From the NCBI GenBank assembly GCA_041584475.1, contig JBFHDX010000063.1, positions 1 to 20,963 on the forward strand: DNA of 20,963 nucleotides. Direction: 5' to 3'. Made by a program: the position numbers and the translations under genes. Position 1 is the first letter of the stretch, and every line of letters begins with the position of its first letter. The DNA comes from JBFHDX01 sp041584475. Lineage in GTDB: Bacteria > Pseudomonadota > Alphaproteobacteria > UBA8366 > JADFVY01. Below, in pieces: positions 1 to 7,615 of the stretch. Under the pieces are notes generated by a model. The model did no database searches, had not been told where the DNA came from, and saw nothing but the letters and a program-made list of their open reading frames with translations.

Positions 1-1311
1 CTACCCCGGCCGCGTGCGCATCGTCTCGGGCAGCCAGGTGGCGAGGTCGGGGAAGGCGACGAGGATGCCGACCATGACCACCATCAGCGCGAACATCGGC
101 GCCGCGGTGCGCGCGATGTAGCCCATGTCGTGCTTCGTCATGCCCTGCATGACGAACAGATTGAATCCGATCGGCGGCGTGATCTGCGCCATCTCGACGA
201 CGACGACGATGAAGATGCCGAACCAGATCACGTCGATGCCGGCCTGGCGGATCATCGGCTCGACCACGGCCATGGTGAGCACGACCGAGGAGATGCCGTC
301 GAGGAAGCAGCCGATGATGATGTAGAACACGGTGAGCGCGGCGATCAGCGCGATCGGCGAGAGCTCGAGCGAGGCGATCCACTCGGCGAGCGCGCGCGGC
401 AGCCCGGTGAAGCCCATCGACAGCGACAGGAACGAGGCGCCCATCAGGATGAAGGCGACCATGCACGAGGTGCGCGTCGCCCCCATCAGGCTTTGGACGA
501 AGGTCGCGCGGTTGAGCGAGCCCTGCCCGGCGGCGAGGACGAGGGCGCCGATGACGCCGAAGGCGGCGGCCTCGGTCGCCGTCGCGAAGCCGAGATACAT
601 CGAGCCGATGACGAAGGTCACCAGCAGGATCACCGGGATCAGGAAGCGCGATTCGCGCAGCTTCGCGCCCAGCGAGACGCGCGGCTCGGGTTGCGGCCGC
701 TCGCGGGGCCGCGCGAAATGCCAGGCGACGACGTAGCCCATGAACAGCAGCGAGAGGACGAGCCCGGGCAGAACCCCGGCCATGAACAGCTTCGAGATCG
801 ATTCGTTGATCGTGACGCCGTAGACGATCAGCGTCAGCGACGGCGGGATCATCAGCCCCAGCGTCGCCGCCCCGGCCAGCGTGCCGATCGTCATGAACTC
901 CGGGTAGCCGCGGCGGCGCAGCTCGGGGATCGACATCTTGCCGACCGTGGTCAGGGTCGCGGCGGACGAGCCGGAAACGGCGGCGAAGATCGTGCAGCCG
1001 ACGATGTTGGTGTGCAGCAGCCCGCCGGGCAGCCGCGCCATCCACGGCGCGAGGCCGCGGAACATGTCCTCGCTGAGCCGCGTGCGGTAGAGGATCTCGC
1101 CCATCCAGATGAACAGCGGCAGCGCCGTCAGCGTCCAGCTCGACGACGAGGTCCAGATAGTCGTGATCATGGCGTCGCCGGCGGGCCGGCTGGTGAACAG
1201 CTCCATGCCGACGAGCGCGACGCCGAGCAGGGCGAGCGCCACCCACACTCCGGTGCCGAGCAGGAGGAACAGGGTGAACAGGAAGACGCCGGTGAGCGCG
1301 AATTCGTCCAT
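1..1311 (-). CDS. dctM: TRAP transporter large permease, DctM family
   Basis: This is the large membrane subunit of a tripartite ATP-independent periplasmic transporter. It is the ion-coupled channel that moves an organic anion delivered by the binding protein across the inner membrane. The 436-residue product is hydrophobic almost throughout, with about a dozen predicted membrane spans, and matches the usual DctM length of roughly 425-440 residues. The family-typical small-residue stretch SGSSAATLTTVGKMSIPELR is present. The ATG at 1309-1311 lies 10 bases after the small-permease stop codon, and the TAG stop occupies positions 1-3, so the gene is complete. It is the last visible gene of the minus-strand island. 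The substrate cannot be read from this subunit; the neighbours suggest an amino or oxo acid. Confidence 0.95.
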   Translation of the reverse strand: MDEFALTGVFLFTLFLLLGTGVWVALALLGVALVGMELFTSRPAGDAMITTIWTSSSSWTLTALPLFIWMGEILYRTRLSEDMFRGLAPWMARLPGGLLHTNIVGCTIFAAVSGSSAATLTTVGKMSIPELRRRGYPEFMTIGTLAGAATLGLMIPPSLTLIVYGVTINESISKLFMAGVLPGLVLSLLFMGYVVAWHFARPRERPQPEPRVSLGAKLRESRFLIPVILLVTFVIGSMYLGFATATEAAAFGVIGALVLAAGQGSLNRATFVQSLMGATRTSCMVAFILMGASFLSLSMGFTGLPRALAEWIASLELSPIALIAALTVFYIIIGCFLDGISSVVLTMAVVEPMIRQAGIDVIWFGIFIVVVVEMAQITPPIGFNLFVMQGMTKHDMGYIARTAAPMFALMVVMVGILVAFPDLATWLPETMRTRPG

Positions 1312-1321
1312 CGCGCCGCCC

Positions 1322-1855
1322 CTATTCGACCTTGGCGGCGTCGACCGCCTCTTCGCGGAAATTGGTGCGCCCGGTGAGCAGCAGGCGGATCAGATTGTCC
1401 CACAGCGCGATCGCCACCAGGATCGTGCCGATCACCATCGCCAGCTGCGGGATCCACAGCGGCGTCGCGTCCTGGCCCTGGCTGACGTCGTTCAGCTTGT
1501 ACGACCAGTACGCGCCCTTGATCGCGTAGCGCGCGAAATAGGTGGCGAGCCCGGCGGCGATCAGCAGGCACCAGCCCTCGCCCCATTTGCGGCGCGGCCC
1601 CAGCGCCGTCAGCAGAAGGCCGACGCGGATGTGGGCGCCGTGGTTGAGCGCATAGGCGAGCGCGAAGAACGACGCCGCGGCCATGCAGTAGCCGGCATAG
1701 GACGTCGAGCCGGGGAAGACGAAGCCGAACCAGCGCGCCGCCATCTGGAGGACGATGATGACCAGGATCAGGATCAGGAACAGCGCCGCGAGCCCGCCGG
1801 CGGCGAGGTAGATCGTGTCGAGGGTGCGGCGCAGGATGCGGCCGAAACTCGCCAT
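1322..1855 (-). CDS. dctQ: TRAP transporter small permease, DctQ family
   Basis: This is the small membrane subunit that pairs with DctM in the TRAP transporter. The 177-residue product has four predicted membrane spans, including the runs LAALFLILILVIIVLQMAAR and MAAASFFALAYAL, followed by a short charged C-terminus. I start it at the ATG at 1853-1855 (MASFGRILRR). A longer reading to 1897 adds 14 residues with no family character, while a GGGAG lies about 11 bases before the chosen ATG. It sits between dctP (100 bases upstream) and dctM (10 bases downstream), the usual P-Q-M order. Confidence 0.9.
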   Translation of the reverse strand: MASFGRILRRTLDTIYLAAGGLAALFLILILVIIVLQMAARWFGFVFPGSTSYAGYCMAAASFFALAYALNHGAHIRVGLLLTALGPRRKWGEGWCLLIAAGLATYFARYAIKGAYWSYKLNDVSQGQDATPLWIPQLAMVIGTILVAIALWDNLIRLLLTGRTNFREEAVDAAKVE

Positions 1856-1955
1856 CGGTGCATATACTCCCTTCCGGCCGGCCGGGCCTCCGGGCACCGT
1901 TGCGGCCGGGCGAGGCGGACGGCAGGCGTGCGCGTGCCGTCCGGCCCCGAAGACG

Positions 1956-2930
1956 TCACTTCATGGACTTGTAGGCGTCGACGATGGCCTTGCCCTGACT
2001 GCCGGCGGCCTGCGCCCATTCCGCCGACATCGTCTCGCCGATCTTGGCGAGGTCGGCCTTGAGCGTCTCGCCCGGGTCCTGCACCTTCATGCCGTTGGCG
2101 GCGAGCTGCTGCAGGTACCAGCCGGTGAGCTCGCGCGCGCGCGTCGTGCCCGCGGCCTCGGCCAGCAGCGAGGCGGACTTGAGGCAGTTCTGCGCCTGCG
2201 CGTCGAGCGCGTCATAGGCGTCCTTGTTGACGAAGACGTAGTTGCGCGGCAGCCACGCCTGGGTGTCGTAGAAGTAGGACAGCTGCTCCCACACCTTGCG
2301 GTCGTACCCGGTCGAGCCCGAGGAGATGAACGACTCGGCGACGCCGGTGGCGAGCGCCTGGCTGAGCTCGGCCGCCTCGATCTGCACCGGCAGCATGCCG
2401 GCGAGCTCGGCGAGCCGCGCCGTCGCCGCGTTGTAGGCGCGGAACTTTATGCCCTTCATGTCGGCGACGCCATTGACCGGCTTCTTGAAATACAGGCCTT
2501 GCGGCGGCCACGGCACGGCGTAGAGCAGCACCAGGTTCTGGTCGTCGAGGATCTTCTCGAGCGTCGGCCGCGCCGCCTTCCACAGCTTCTCGGACGCCTC
2601 GAACGAGGAGGCGAGGAACGGCACCGAATCGACGCCGAAGACCGCGTTCTCGTTCTGGTGCGCCGAGAGCAGCCGCTCGCCGATCGGCGCCTGGCCCGTC
2701 TGCACCGCGCGCTTGATCTCGTCGCCCTTGAACAGCGAGCCGCCGCCATGGACGACGACCTGCAGCTCGCCGCCGGTGCACGTCGTCACGGCCTGCGCGA
2801 ACAGCTTGCCGTTCTGGGTGTGGTAGTTGGAGTCGGCGTAAGCCATGGGCATGTCCCATTTCTCGGCCGCCGATGCGGCGCCGGCCGTGAGCAACACGGC
2901 CGATGCCAGAGCGAGGCTCAGTCTGCGCAT
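1956..2930 (-). CDS. dctP: TRAP transporter periplasmic substrate-binding protein, DctP family
   Basis: This is the periplasmic receptor that captures the solute and hands it to DctQM. The 324-residue product starts with a Sec signal peptide (MRRLSLALASAVLLTAG, cleavage near ASA-A at residues 21-22). It has the DctP/TAXI-like body. GIKFRAYN at 160-167 carries Arg164, at the place of the family Arg that usually salt-bridges a substrate carboxylate, so an acidic substrate is likely. A strong Shine-Dalgarno GGAGG stands 7 bases before the ATG. It follows the FAD dehydrogenase by 121 bases; a TTGACA on the minus strand (3007-3002) lies in that gap without a good -10, so a secondary promoter is only possible. 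Confidence 0.93.
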   Translation of the reverse strand: MRRLSLALASAVLLTAGAASAAEKWDMPMAYADSNYHTQNGKLFAQAVTTCTGGELQVVVHGGGSLFKGDEIKRAVQTGQAPIGERLLSAHQNENAVFGVDSVPFLASSFEASEKLWKAARPTLEKILDDQNLVLLYAVPWPPQGLYFKKPVNGVADMKGIKFRAYNAATARLAELAGMLPVQIEAAELSQALATGVAESFISSGSTGYDRKVWEQLSYFYDTQAWLPRNYVFVNKDAYDALDAQAQNCLKSASLLAEAAGTTRARELTGWYLQQLAANGMKVQDPGETLKADLAKIGETMSAEWAQAAGSQGKAIVDAYKSMK

Positions 2931-3051
2931 GATTAATCCTCCACTGTCCGAGCTTTTCTGAAATTCGTTTGATGTCGAACCGTCCTACGCGATGCCGGCG
3001 ATGTCAATATCCGGTTTCCGACCGCGCGCCGCCCGCGGCCCGGAAACGCGC

Positions 3052-4311
3052 TCAGGCGCGGTCGAAGCGGCCGACGCGATAGGGCGCCATGTCGATGTTC
3101 GGCGCCCTGCCGGCGACGAGGTCGGCGACGAGGCGCCCGGTCTTCGGGCCCGCGGTCAGCCCGATATGCTGCGCGCCGAAGGCGAAGACGACGCCCGGCG
3201 CGGCGGGTGCGGACCCGATCAGCGGCAGGCTGTCGACCGTCGACGGCCGGTGCCCGAGCCAGCTTTCCTCCGACTCCCAGGTGAGATCCGGATAGAGGCG
3301 GCGGATGCGGCGGCGGAACAGGCCGATCGGTGCCCGCGAGGGCGGCGCCTCGAGGCCGCCGAGCTCGACCAGGCCGGCGCAGCGCAGGCCCCCCTGCATC
3401 GGCGTCACGACGAACTTCGCATCGGCCAGCATGTAGGGGTGCGGCGGCGCCGCGCTGGCGCCGCGCAGCCAGAGATGGTAGCCGCGCTCGGACTCCAGCG
3501 CCGTCCGGTGGCCGAGCCCGGCAGCGAGCCGCGCCGACCAAGCGCCGCCGGCGACGACGACGCGATCCGCCTCGATGCGCTCGCCCCCCGCCTCGAGCGC
3601 GGCACGCCCGCCCTCGAGCGGGATCAGCCGCTCGACCTCGGCCTCGCGCAGGCGCCCGCCCTGGCCGACGAACCAGGCGGCGAGATCGGCGACGTAGCGC
3701 CCCGGGTCGGTAATCCAGCCATGCTCCCGGAACACGGCCGCGAAGCCGTAATCGGGCCCGATGCGCGGGTCGAGCTCGGCGAGGGTCGCACGGTCCCGCT
3801 CCTCCCATTCGAAGCCGTAGGCGCGGCGCAGGCCGAAGCCGAACGCGTCCTGCGCGAAGGCGGCGCGGTCGCGATAGAGGTAGCTGTATTCGCCGGTGGC
3901 GAGCCAGCGCTCGGCGGGCGTGCCGTGCGCCAATGCAGAGTGCTGATCGACCGAATCGTGCAGCAGCGCGTCGAGCGCGCGGGCGACCGTCTCGACCTTG
4001 GCGCGCCGGCCGTTGAGCACGAAGGGGACGAGCCAGGGGATCAGCCTGGGCAGGTACGACCAGCGCAGATAGAGGGGCGAATCCCGGTCGAGCAGCATCC
4101 GCGGCGCCTTCCAGGCTAGCCCCGGGACCGACACCGGCACGACGGCGCAGCGCGCGATGATGCCGCCGTTGCCGTAGCTCGCCTGGCGCGTATCGCCGGG
4201 CGGCACGCGGTCGATCAGCGTGACGCGGTGGCCGTCGCGGCGCAGCCATTCCGCCGCCGAGACGCCGGTGATGCCGGCGCCGACGACGACGATGTCGAGC
4301 GCGCCCGGCAC
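3052..4311 (-). CDS. FAD-dependent amino-acid dehydrogenase (DadA-like, DAO superfamily)
   Basis: This is probably a flavoprotein that oxidises an amino acid, likely a D-amino acid or N-substituted one, to an imino or oxo acid and passes electrons to the respiratory chain. The 419-residue product opens with the FAD dinucleotide fold IVVVGAGITGVSAAEW (GxGxxG at 11-16). It carries the DadA-type ASYGNGGIIA segment near residue 50, VVVAGGAWSA in the middle, and the C-terminal FAD segment GAQHIGLTAGPKTGRLVADL. Length fits DadA (about 410-430). The start is a GTG one base after the TGA of the ThDP-enzyme gene, so translation is probably coupled. Substrate is not determined; sarcosine, glycine or proline oxidation would share the fold. 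Confidence 0.88.
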   Translation of the reverse strand: MPGALDIVVVGAGITGVSAAEWLRRDGHRVTLIDRVPPGDTRQASYGNGGIIARCAVVPVSVPGLAWKAPRMLLDRDSPLYLRWSYLPRLIPWLVPFVLNGRRAKVETVARALDALLHDSVDQHSALAHGTPAERWLATGEYSYLYRDRAAFAQDAFGFGLRRAYGFEWEERDRATLAELDPRIGPDYGFAAVFREHGWITDPGRYVADLAAWFVGQGGRLREAEVERLIPLEGGRAALEAGGERIEADRVVVAGGAWSARLAAGLGHRTALESERGYHLWLRGASAAPPHPYMLADAKFVVTPMQGGLRCAGLVELGGLEAPPSRAPIGLFRRRIRRLYPDLTWESEESWLGHRPSTVDSLPLIGSAPAAPGVVFAFGAQHIGLTAGPKTGRLVADLVAGRAPNIDMAPYRVGRFDRA

Positions 4312-4312
4312 C

Positions 4313-6007
4313 TCAGGCCACCCATTCGCTGACCGGCGCCGCGGCGTCCTGCAGCGGCTGGGCGACGACGTCGACCAGGGTCGGGCCGGACGCCTCGAAG
4401 GCCTCGCGCAGTACCGGTTCGAGCCGCTCCGGATCGTCGACGCGCCAGCTCTTCATGCCGTAGGCGGCGGCCACCGCGGCATGGTCGGTGCGCGAGAAGT
4501 CGACGGCGAAATAGCGCTCGCCGAAGCCGGACTTCTGGCCCGCCTTGATCCAGCCGAAGACGCCGTTGGAGAACACGATAAAGGTGATCGGCAGGCCGAG
4601 CCGCAGCACCGTCTCGAACTCGCCCACCGAGAAGCCGAAGCTGCCGTCGCCCAGCACCGAGACCACCTTCGAGTCGGGGCGGCCGATCTGCGCGCCCATC
4701 GCCGCAGCGACCGCGTAACCGAGCGCCCCGTGCGCGCGGTTGGAGATGAAGTGCCGACCCGGCCGGTCGATCGTGTAGAAGGCCGAGAAATAGGGGCACG
4801 GCGTGCCGGGATCGGCGACGACGATGGCGTCGTCGGGCAGCAGCCGGTTGCACAGATCGACGACGCGCTCGGGGCGGATCGGAGTCTCGCGGCTCTCGGC
4901 GAGCGGGCGGAACGCTTCCGCCTTCGCGGCCCTGGCCGCCGCCGCGCGCGTCGCACCGTCGAAGTCGCGCGTCTCGCCGCTGTCCTCGAGCGCCCGGCCG
5001 AGCGCCTCGAGCGCGAGGCGCGCATCGGCGCAGACCGCCGCCTCGGTATCGTAGTTCGCGCCCGGCACCGCGGGGTCCACATCGATGTGGACGATGCGCA
5101 CGCCCGGCGCCGGGACGCGCCAGCGCTCGGTCGTCACGGAGCCGGCGCGGCAACCGACGAAGAGCACCAGGTCGGCCGCCTCGACCACGGCCCGCGTCGC
5201 CGGCGTGCCGCCGTTCGAGCCGACCACGCCGACGCATAGCGGATGCGTCTCGGCGAGCGCGCCCTGGCCGCTGATCGTCGTGCACACCGGCAGGCCGAGC
5301 GCGCCGGCGAGGCGCTCGAGCGCGGCCTCGGCGCCGGACAGGGTGACGCCGCCGCCGCAGATCGCGACCGGCGCCCGCGCCGACAGCAGCGCCTCGAGCG
5401 CGGCGCCGACGTCCGCCGGGTCGGGCGCGGCGCGCCGCGCCGGGAACGCGCCGAAGCGTGGGTCGGCACGGATCTCCGCCTCGGGCACGGGCGCCTTCTG
5501 CACGTCGAACGGAAAGCCGAGATGCGCGGCACCGGGCCGCCCCGTCGTCATCGCGCGGAACGCGGCGCGCACCATGCGCGGTAGCAGCGCCGCCCGCGGG
5601 ATCACGGCGTTCCATTTGGTCAGCGGCCGGAACAACGCCGCTTGATCGAGCTCGGTCAGCGGGAAGCGGCCGGCGGCGGTGGTCGCCACGTCGGTGGTGA
5701 TGGCGAGGACCGGCACCGAGGACTCGTTGGCCTCGACGACGCCCGGCAGGATGTAGGTGGCGCCGCCGCCGGACGGTCCCTCGCAGACGCCGACGCGGCC
5801 CGTCACGCGGGCATAGCCGTCGGCCATGTAGGCGGCGTGCCGCTCATCGCGCGTCAGGATGTGGGTCATGCCGTGCCGGAGACGCGCCAGCGCGTCGTAG
5901 AAGGGCAGCGAGGTATCGCCGCACAGGCCGAAGATATGGCGGACGCCGTGGCCGGCGAGCAGCCGCACCATGGCCTCGGCGCCGGTCGACTCGTTCGACC
6001 CGCTCAT
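4313..6007 (-). CDS. Thiamine-diphosphate-dependent enzyme (acetolactate synthase / 2-oxoacid decarboxylase superfamily)
   Basis: This is a ThDP enzyme of the acetolactate synthase-like superfamily, acting on a 2-oxo acid. The 564-residue product has the N-terminal Pyr domain with the cofactor-activating Glu55 in DERHAAYMADGYAR, the central domain, and the C-terminal PP domain. There GDGSFGFSVGEF at 453-464 and Asn481 form the Mg-ThDP motif; the usual NN is SN, but the metal-binding second Asn is kept. I start at the ATG at 6005-6007, preceded by GGGAG; an upstream ATG at 6058 adds 17 low-complexity residues. As the first gene before the FAD dehydrogenase it plausibly uses that enzyme's oxo-acid product. 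Anabolic acetolactate synthase is less likely because no small regulatory subunit is nearby. Confidence 0.87.
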   Translation of the reverse strand: MSGSNESTGAEAMVRLLAGHGVRHIFGLCGDTSLPFYDALARLRHGMTHILTRDERHAAYMADGYARVTGRVGVCEGPSGGGATYILPGVVEANESSVPVLAITTDVATTAAGRFPLTELDQAALFRPLTKWNAVIPRAALLPRMVRAAFRAMTTGRPGAAHLGFPFDVQKAPVPEAEIRADPRFGAFPARRAAPDPADVGAALEALLSARAPVAICGGGVTLSGAEAALERLAGALGLPVCTTISGQGALAETHPLCVGVVGSNGGTPATRAVVEAADLVLFVGCRAGSVTTERWRVPAPGVRIVHIDVDPAVPGANYDTEAAVCADARLALEALGRALEDSGETRDFDGATRAAAARAAKAEAFRPLAESRETPIRPERVVDLCNRLLPDDAIVVADPGTPCPYFSAFYTIDRPGRHFISNRAHGALGYAVAAAMGAQIGRPDSKVVSVLGDGSFGFSVGEFETVLRLGLPITFIVFSNGVFGWIKAGQKSGFGERYFAVDFSRTDHAAVAAAYGMKSWRVDDPERLEPVLREAFEASGPTLVDVVAQPLQDAAAPVSEWVA

Positions 6008-6066
6008 GCTCCCGTCTCCCTGTCCCGGCCCCGCGCGGGCCGCGGCCTGAGCGTTCACCGAATATG

Positions 6067-6079
6067 CTTGACTGTCAAG
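6067..6079. promoter_or_regulatory. 13-bp perfect palindrome in a divergent promoter region
   Basis: The sequence CTTGACTGTCAAG is a perfect inverted repeat around a central T. It lies in the 116 bases between the divergent starts of the ThDP enzyme (6007) and the racemase-family gene (6124). On the minus strand it contains an exact TTGACA, a possible -35 element for the transport and catabolic genes, though no good -10 follows at the usual distance. A repressor or activator site shared by both directions is inferred. No regulator gene for it is visible here. Confidence 0.45.
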
Positions 6080-6123
6080 GCGACGGGGTTTGCCATGAGA
6101 CGAGGGATCACAGGGAGGCGGTA

Positions 6124-6855
6124 GTGATCGCAGCGGGCGGCAAGGCGGTGTACGGGGCGAGCGTCGGCATCATCATGCTCGACGCCCGTTTCCCGCGCAT
6201 TCCCGGCGACATGGGCAACGCGCTGACCTGGCCGTTCCCGGTGCATTACAGGGTGGTGCGGGGCGCCTCGCCCGACCGCGTCGTTCGGCGCCGCGCCGAA
6301 GGGCTGCTCGAGCCGTTCCTCGAGGCGGCGCGCGAGCTGGTCGCCGACGGCGTCGACGGGATCACGACCAATTGCGGGTTCCTGTCGCTGTTCCAGACGG
6401 AACTCGCCGCCGCGGCCGGCGTGCCGGTCGCCACCTCGGCGCTGATGCAGGCACCGGTCATCGAGGCGACGCTGCCGCCCGGCCGGCGCGTCGGCGTGCT
6501 GACCATCTCGGCAGACTCGCTGAGCCCGGAACATTTGCGGCTCGCCGGGGTCGCCGCGGACACGCCGGTCGCCGGCACCGACGGCGGCACGGAGTTCTCG
6601 CGCGTCATCCTCGGCGACGAGCCGAGCCTCGACGTCGAGGCGGCGCGACGCGACATGGTCGCGGCCGCGAGGTCGCTCGTCGCCGACCATGCGGACGTCG
6701 GCGCGGTGCTGCTCGAATGCACGAACATGATCCCCTACGCGGCGGACGTGCGGCGTGCGACCGGGCTGCCGGTCTACAGCATGTACTCCTTCGTCTGCTG
6801 GTTCCAGTCGGCGCTGGCGCCGCGCCGCCGCTGGCCGGACGGCGGCGGGGACTAG
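6124..6855 (+). CDS. Aspartate/glutamate racemase superfamily protein
   Basis: This is a cofactor-independent enzyme of the Asp/Glu racemase superfamily, which inverts an alpha-carbon or isomerises or decarboxylates related acids using cysteines. The 243-residue product has both expected cysteines, Cys84 in GITTNCGF and Cys199 in LLECTNM, each followed by the typical polar residues. Two catalytic Cys favour racemase or isomerase over single-Cys arylmalonate decarboxylase. I choose the GTG at 6124, with AGGGAGG about 6 bases before it; the ATG at 6064 would add 20 residues that resemble no domain and would place the upstream palindrome inside the gene. It is divergent from the ThDP/FAD/TRAP genes, so supplying the right enantiomer to the FAD dehydrogenase is an attractive role. 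Confidence 0.85.
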   Translation: MIAAGGKAVYGASVGIIMLDARFPRIPGDMGNALTWPFPVHYRVVRGASPDRVVRRRAEGLLEPFLEAARELVADGVDGITTNCGFLSLFQTELAAAAGVPVATSALMQAPVIEATLPPGRRVGVLTISADSLSPEHLRLAGVAADTPVAGTDGGTEFSRVILGDEPSLDVEAARRDMVAAARSLVADHADVGAVLLECTNMIPYAADVRRATGLPVYSMYSFVCWFQSALAPRRRWPDGGGD

Positions 6856-6989
6856 GCGCCGGAGAGGCGGATCGGGGCCCCTTCGACCGTTGCCGGCGGA
6901 CGGCGACGCGCCAGTTCATTCGAAGGCGGATGCCGGTGGGACAAGCCGGCGGCGCCGCAGGACCAACAGGGTAACCGGAGGGCAAGCCG

Positions 6990-7475
6990 ATGTGGCGGGG
7001 CATAGCGATCTTCCTGGGTGGCGGCGTATTGGGTACGGCGTTCGGCGTGGCGCTGGGCTTCTTCTTCTTCCCCTACGTCTTCCCGCCGCCTGAAGCGATG
7101 GAGACGCTGACGGCGGAGGAGCGGACCGCCGTCATCGCCGAGGGGACCTTCATCCACGCCAACCCGTCCGATCCGATCCATTACGGGAGCGGGCGGGTGA
7201 CCGTGTACGAGAGCACGCTGTTCCTCGAGGACGATTTCGAGGTCGGCCCGGGACCGAAATTCCACGTCTACCTGGTGCCGGCGACGCCGATCCGGCAGTC
7301 CGCCGACGTCGCGGGCACGATGTTCGTCGATCTCGGCCGCCTGCGCGCCTTCAAGGGCAGCCAGAAATTCCCGATTCCGGCGGGCATTGCGCTCGGGAAC
7401 TACTCGAGCGTCGTCATCTGGTGCGAGGAGTTCGGCGTGCTGATCTCGCCGGCCGACCTGACGTTCAGGAGCTAG
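6990..7475 (+). CDS. Membrane-anchored DM13-domain protein
   Basis: The 161-residue product has an N-terminal membrane anchor (hydrophobic residues 5-30, rich in Gly and Phe). A DM13 domain follows at about 48-160, seen as EGTFIHANPSDPIHYGSGRV, then FHVYLVPATP, LGRLRAFKGSQKFPIPAG and YSSVVIWCEEFGVLISPADL. The single conserved cysteine is Cys145. DM13 domains are proposed to bind a redox group through this Cys, but no reaction is established. The anchor would place the domain outside the inner membrane. GGAGGG precedes the ATG. The gene stands alone, 134 bases after the racemase gene and 140 before the aminotransferase; the first gap holds a GGGGCCCC palindrome and nothing else I can name. Confidence 0.85.
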   Translation: MWRGIAIFLGGGVLGTAFGVALGFFFFPYVFPPPEAMETLTAEERTAVIAEGTFIHANPSDPIHYGSGRVTVYESTLFLEDDFEVGPGPKFHVYLVPATPIRQSADVAGTMFVDLGRLRAFKGSQKFPIPAGIALGNYSSVVIWCEEFGVLISPADLTFRS

Positions 7476-7615
7476 ACGACGCCGTCGCCGGAAGCCGCCC
7501 GGCGGCGAAGCGTGCCGATGCGGCCTTTCCTTGGCGGGCCCGCCGGGCTATGCATGAAGCGGGGCCGCGCGTCCAGCCGTGCGCGCGGGCATAAGAAGGC
7601 ATCGGGAGGATATCC

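Noticed and set aside
130..1377. Long plus-strand open frame of 415 codons opposite the TRAP permease genes
   Set aside because: It is rich in Arg, Asp and His with no domain and lies opposite clear dctM and dctQ. In GC-rich DNA such antisense frames stay open by codon bias alone.
4313..6007. ThDP enzyme as sulfoacetaldehyde acetyltransferase or anabolic acetolactate synthase
   Set aside because: No phosphotransacetylase gene (expected with the former) or small regulatory subunit (expected with the latter) is nearby, so only the superfamily is stated.
7476..7615. Hairpin TCGCCG/CGGCGA after the DM13 gene as a terminator
   Set aside because: The stem is 6 bp with a 12-base loop and no T run; similar pairings are frequent at this base composition.
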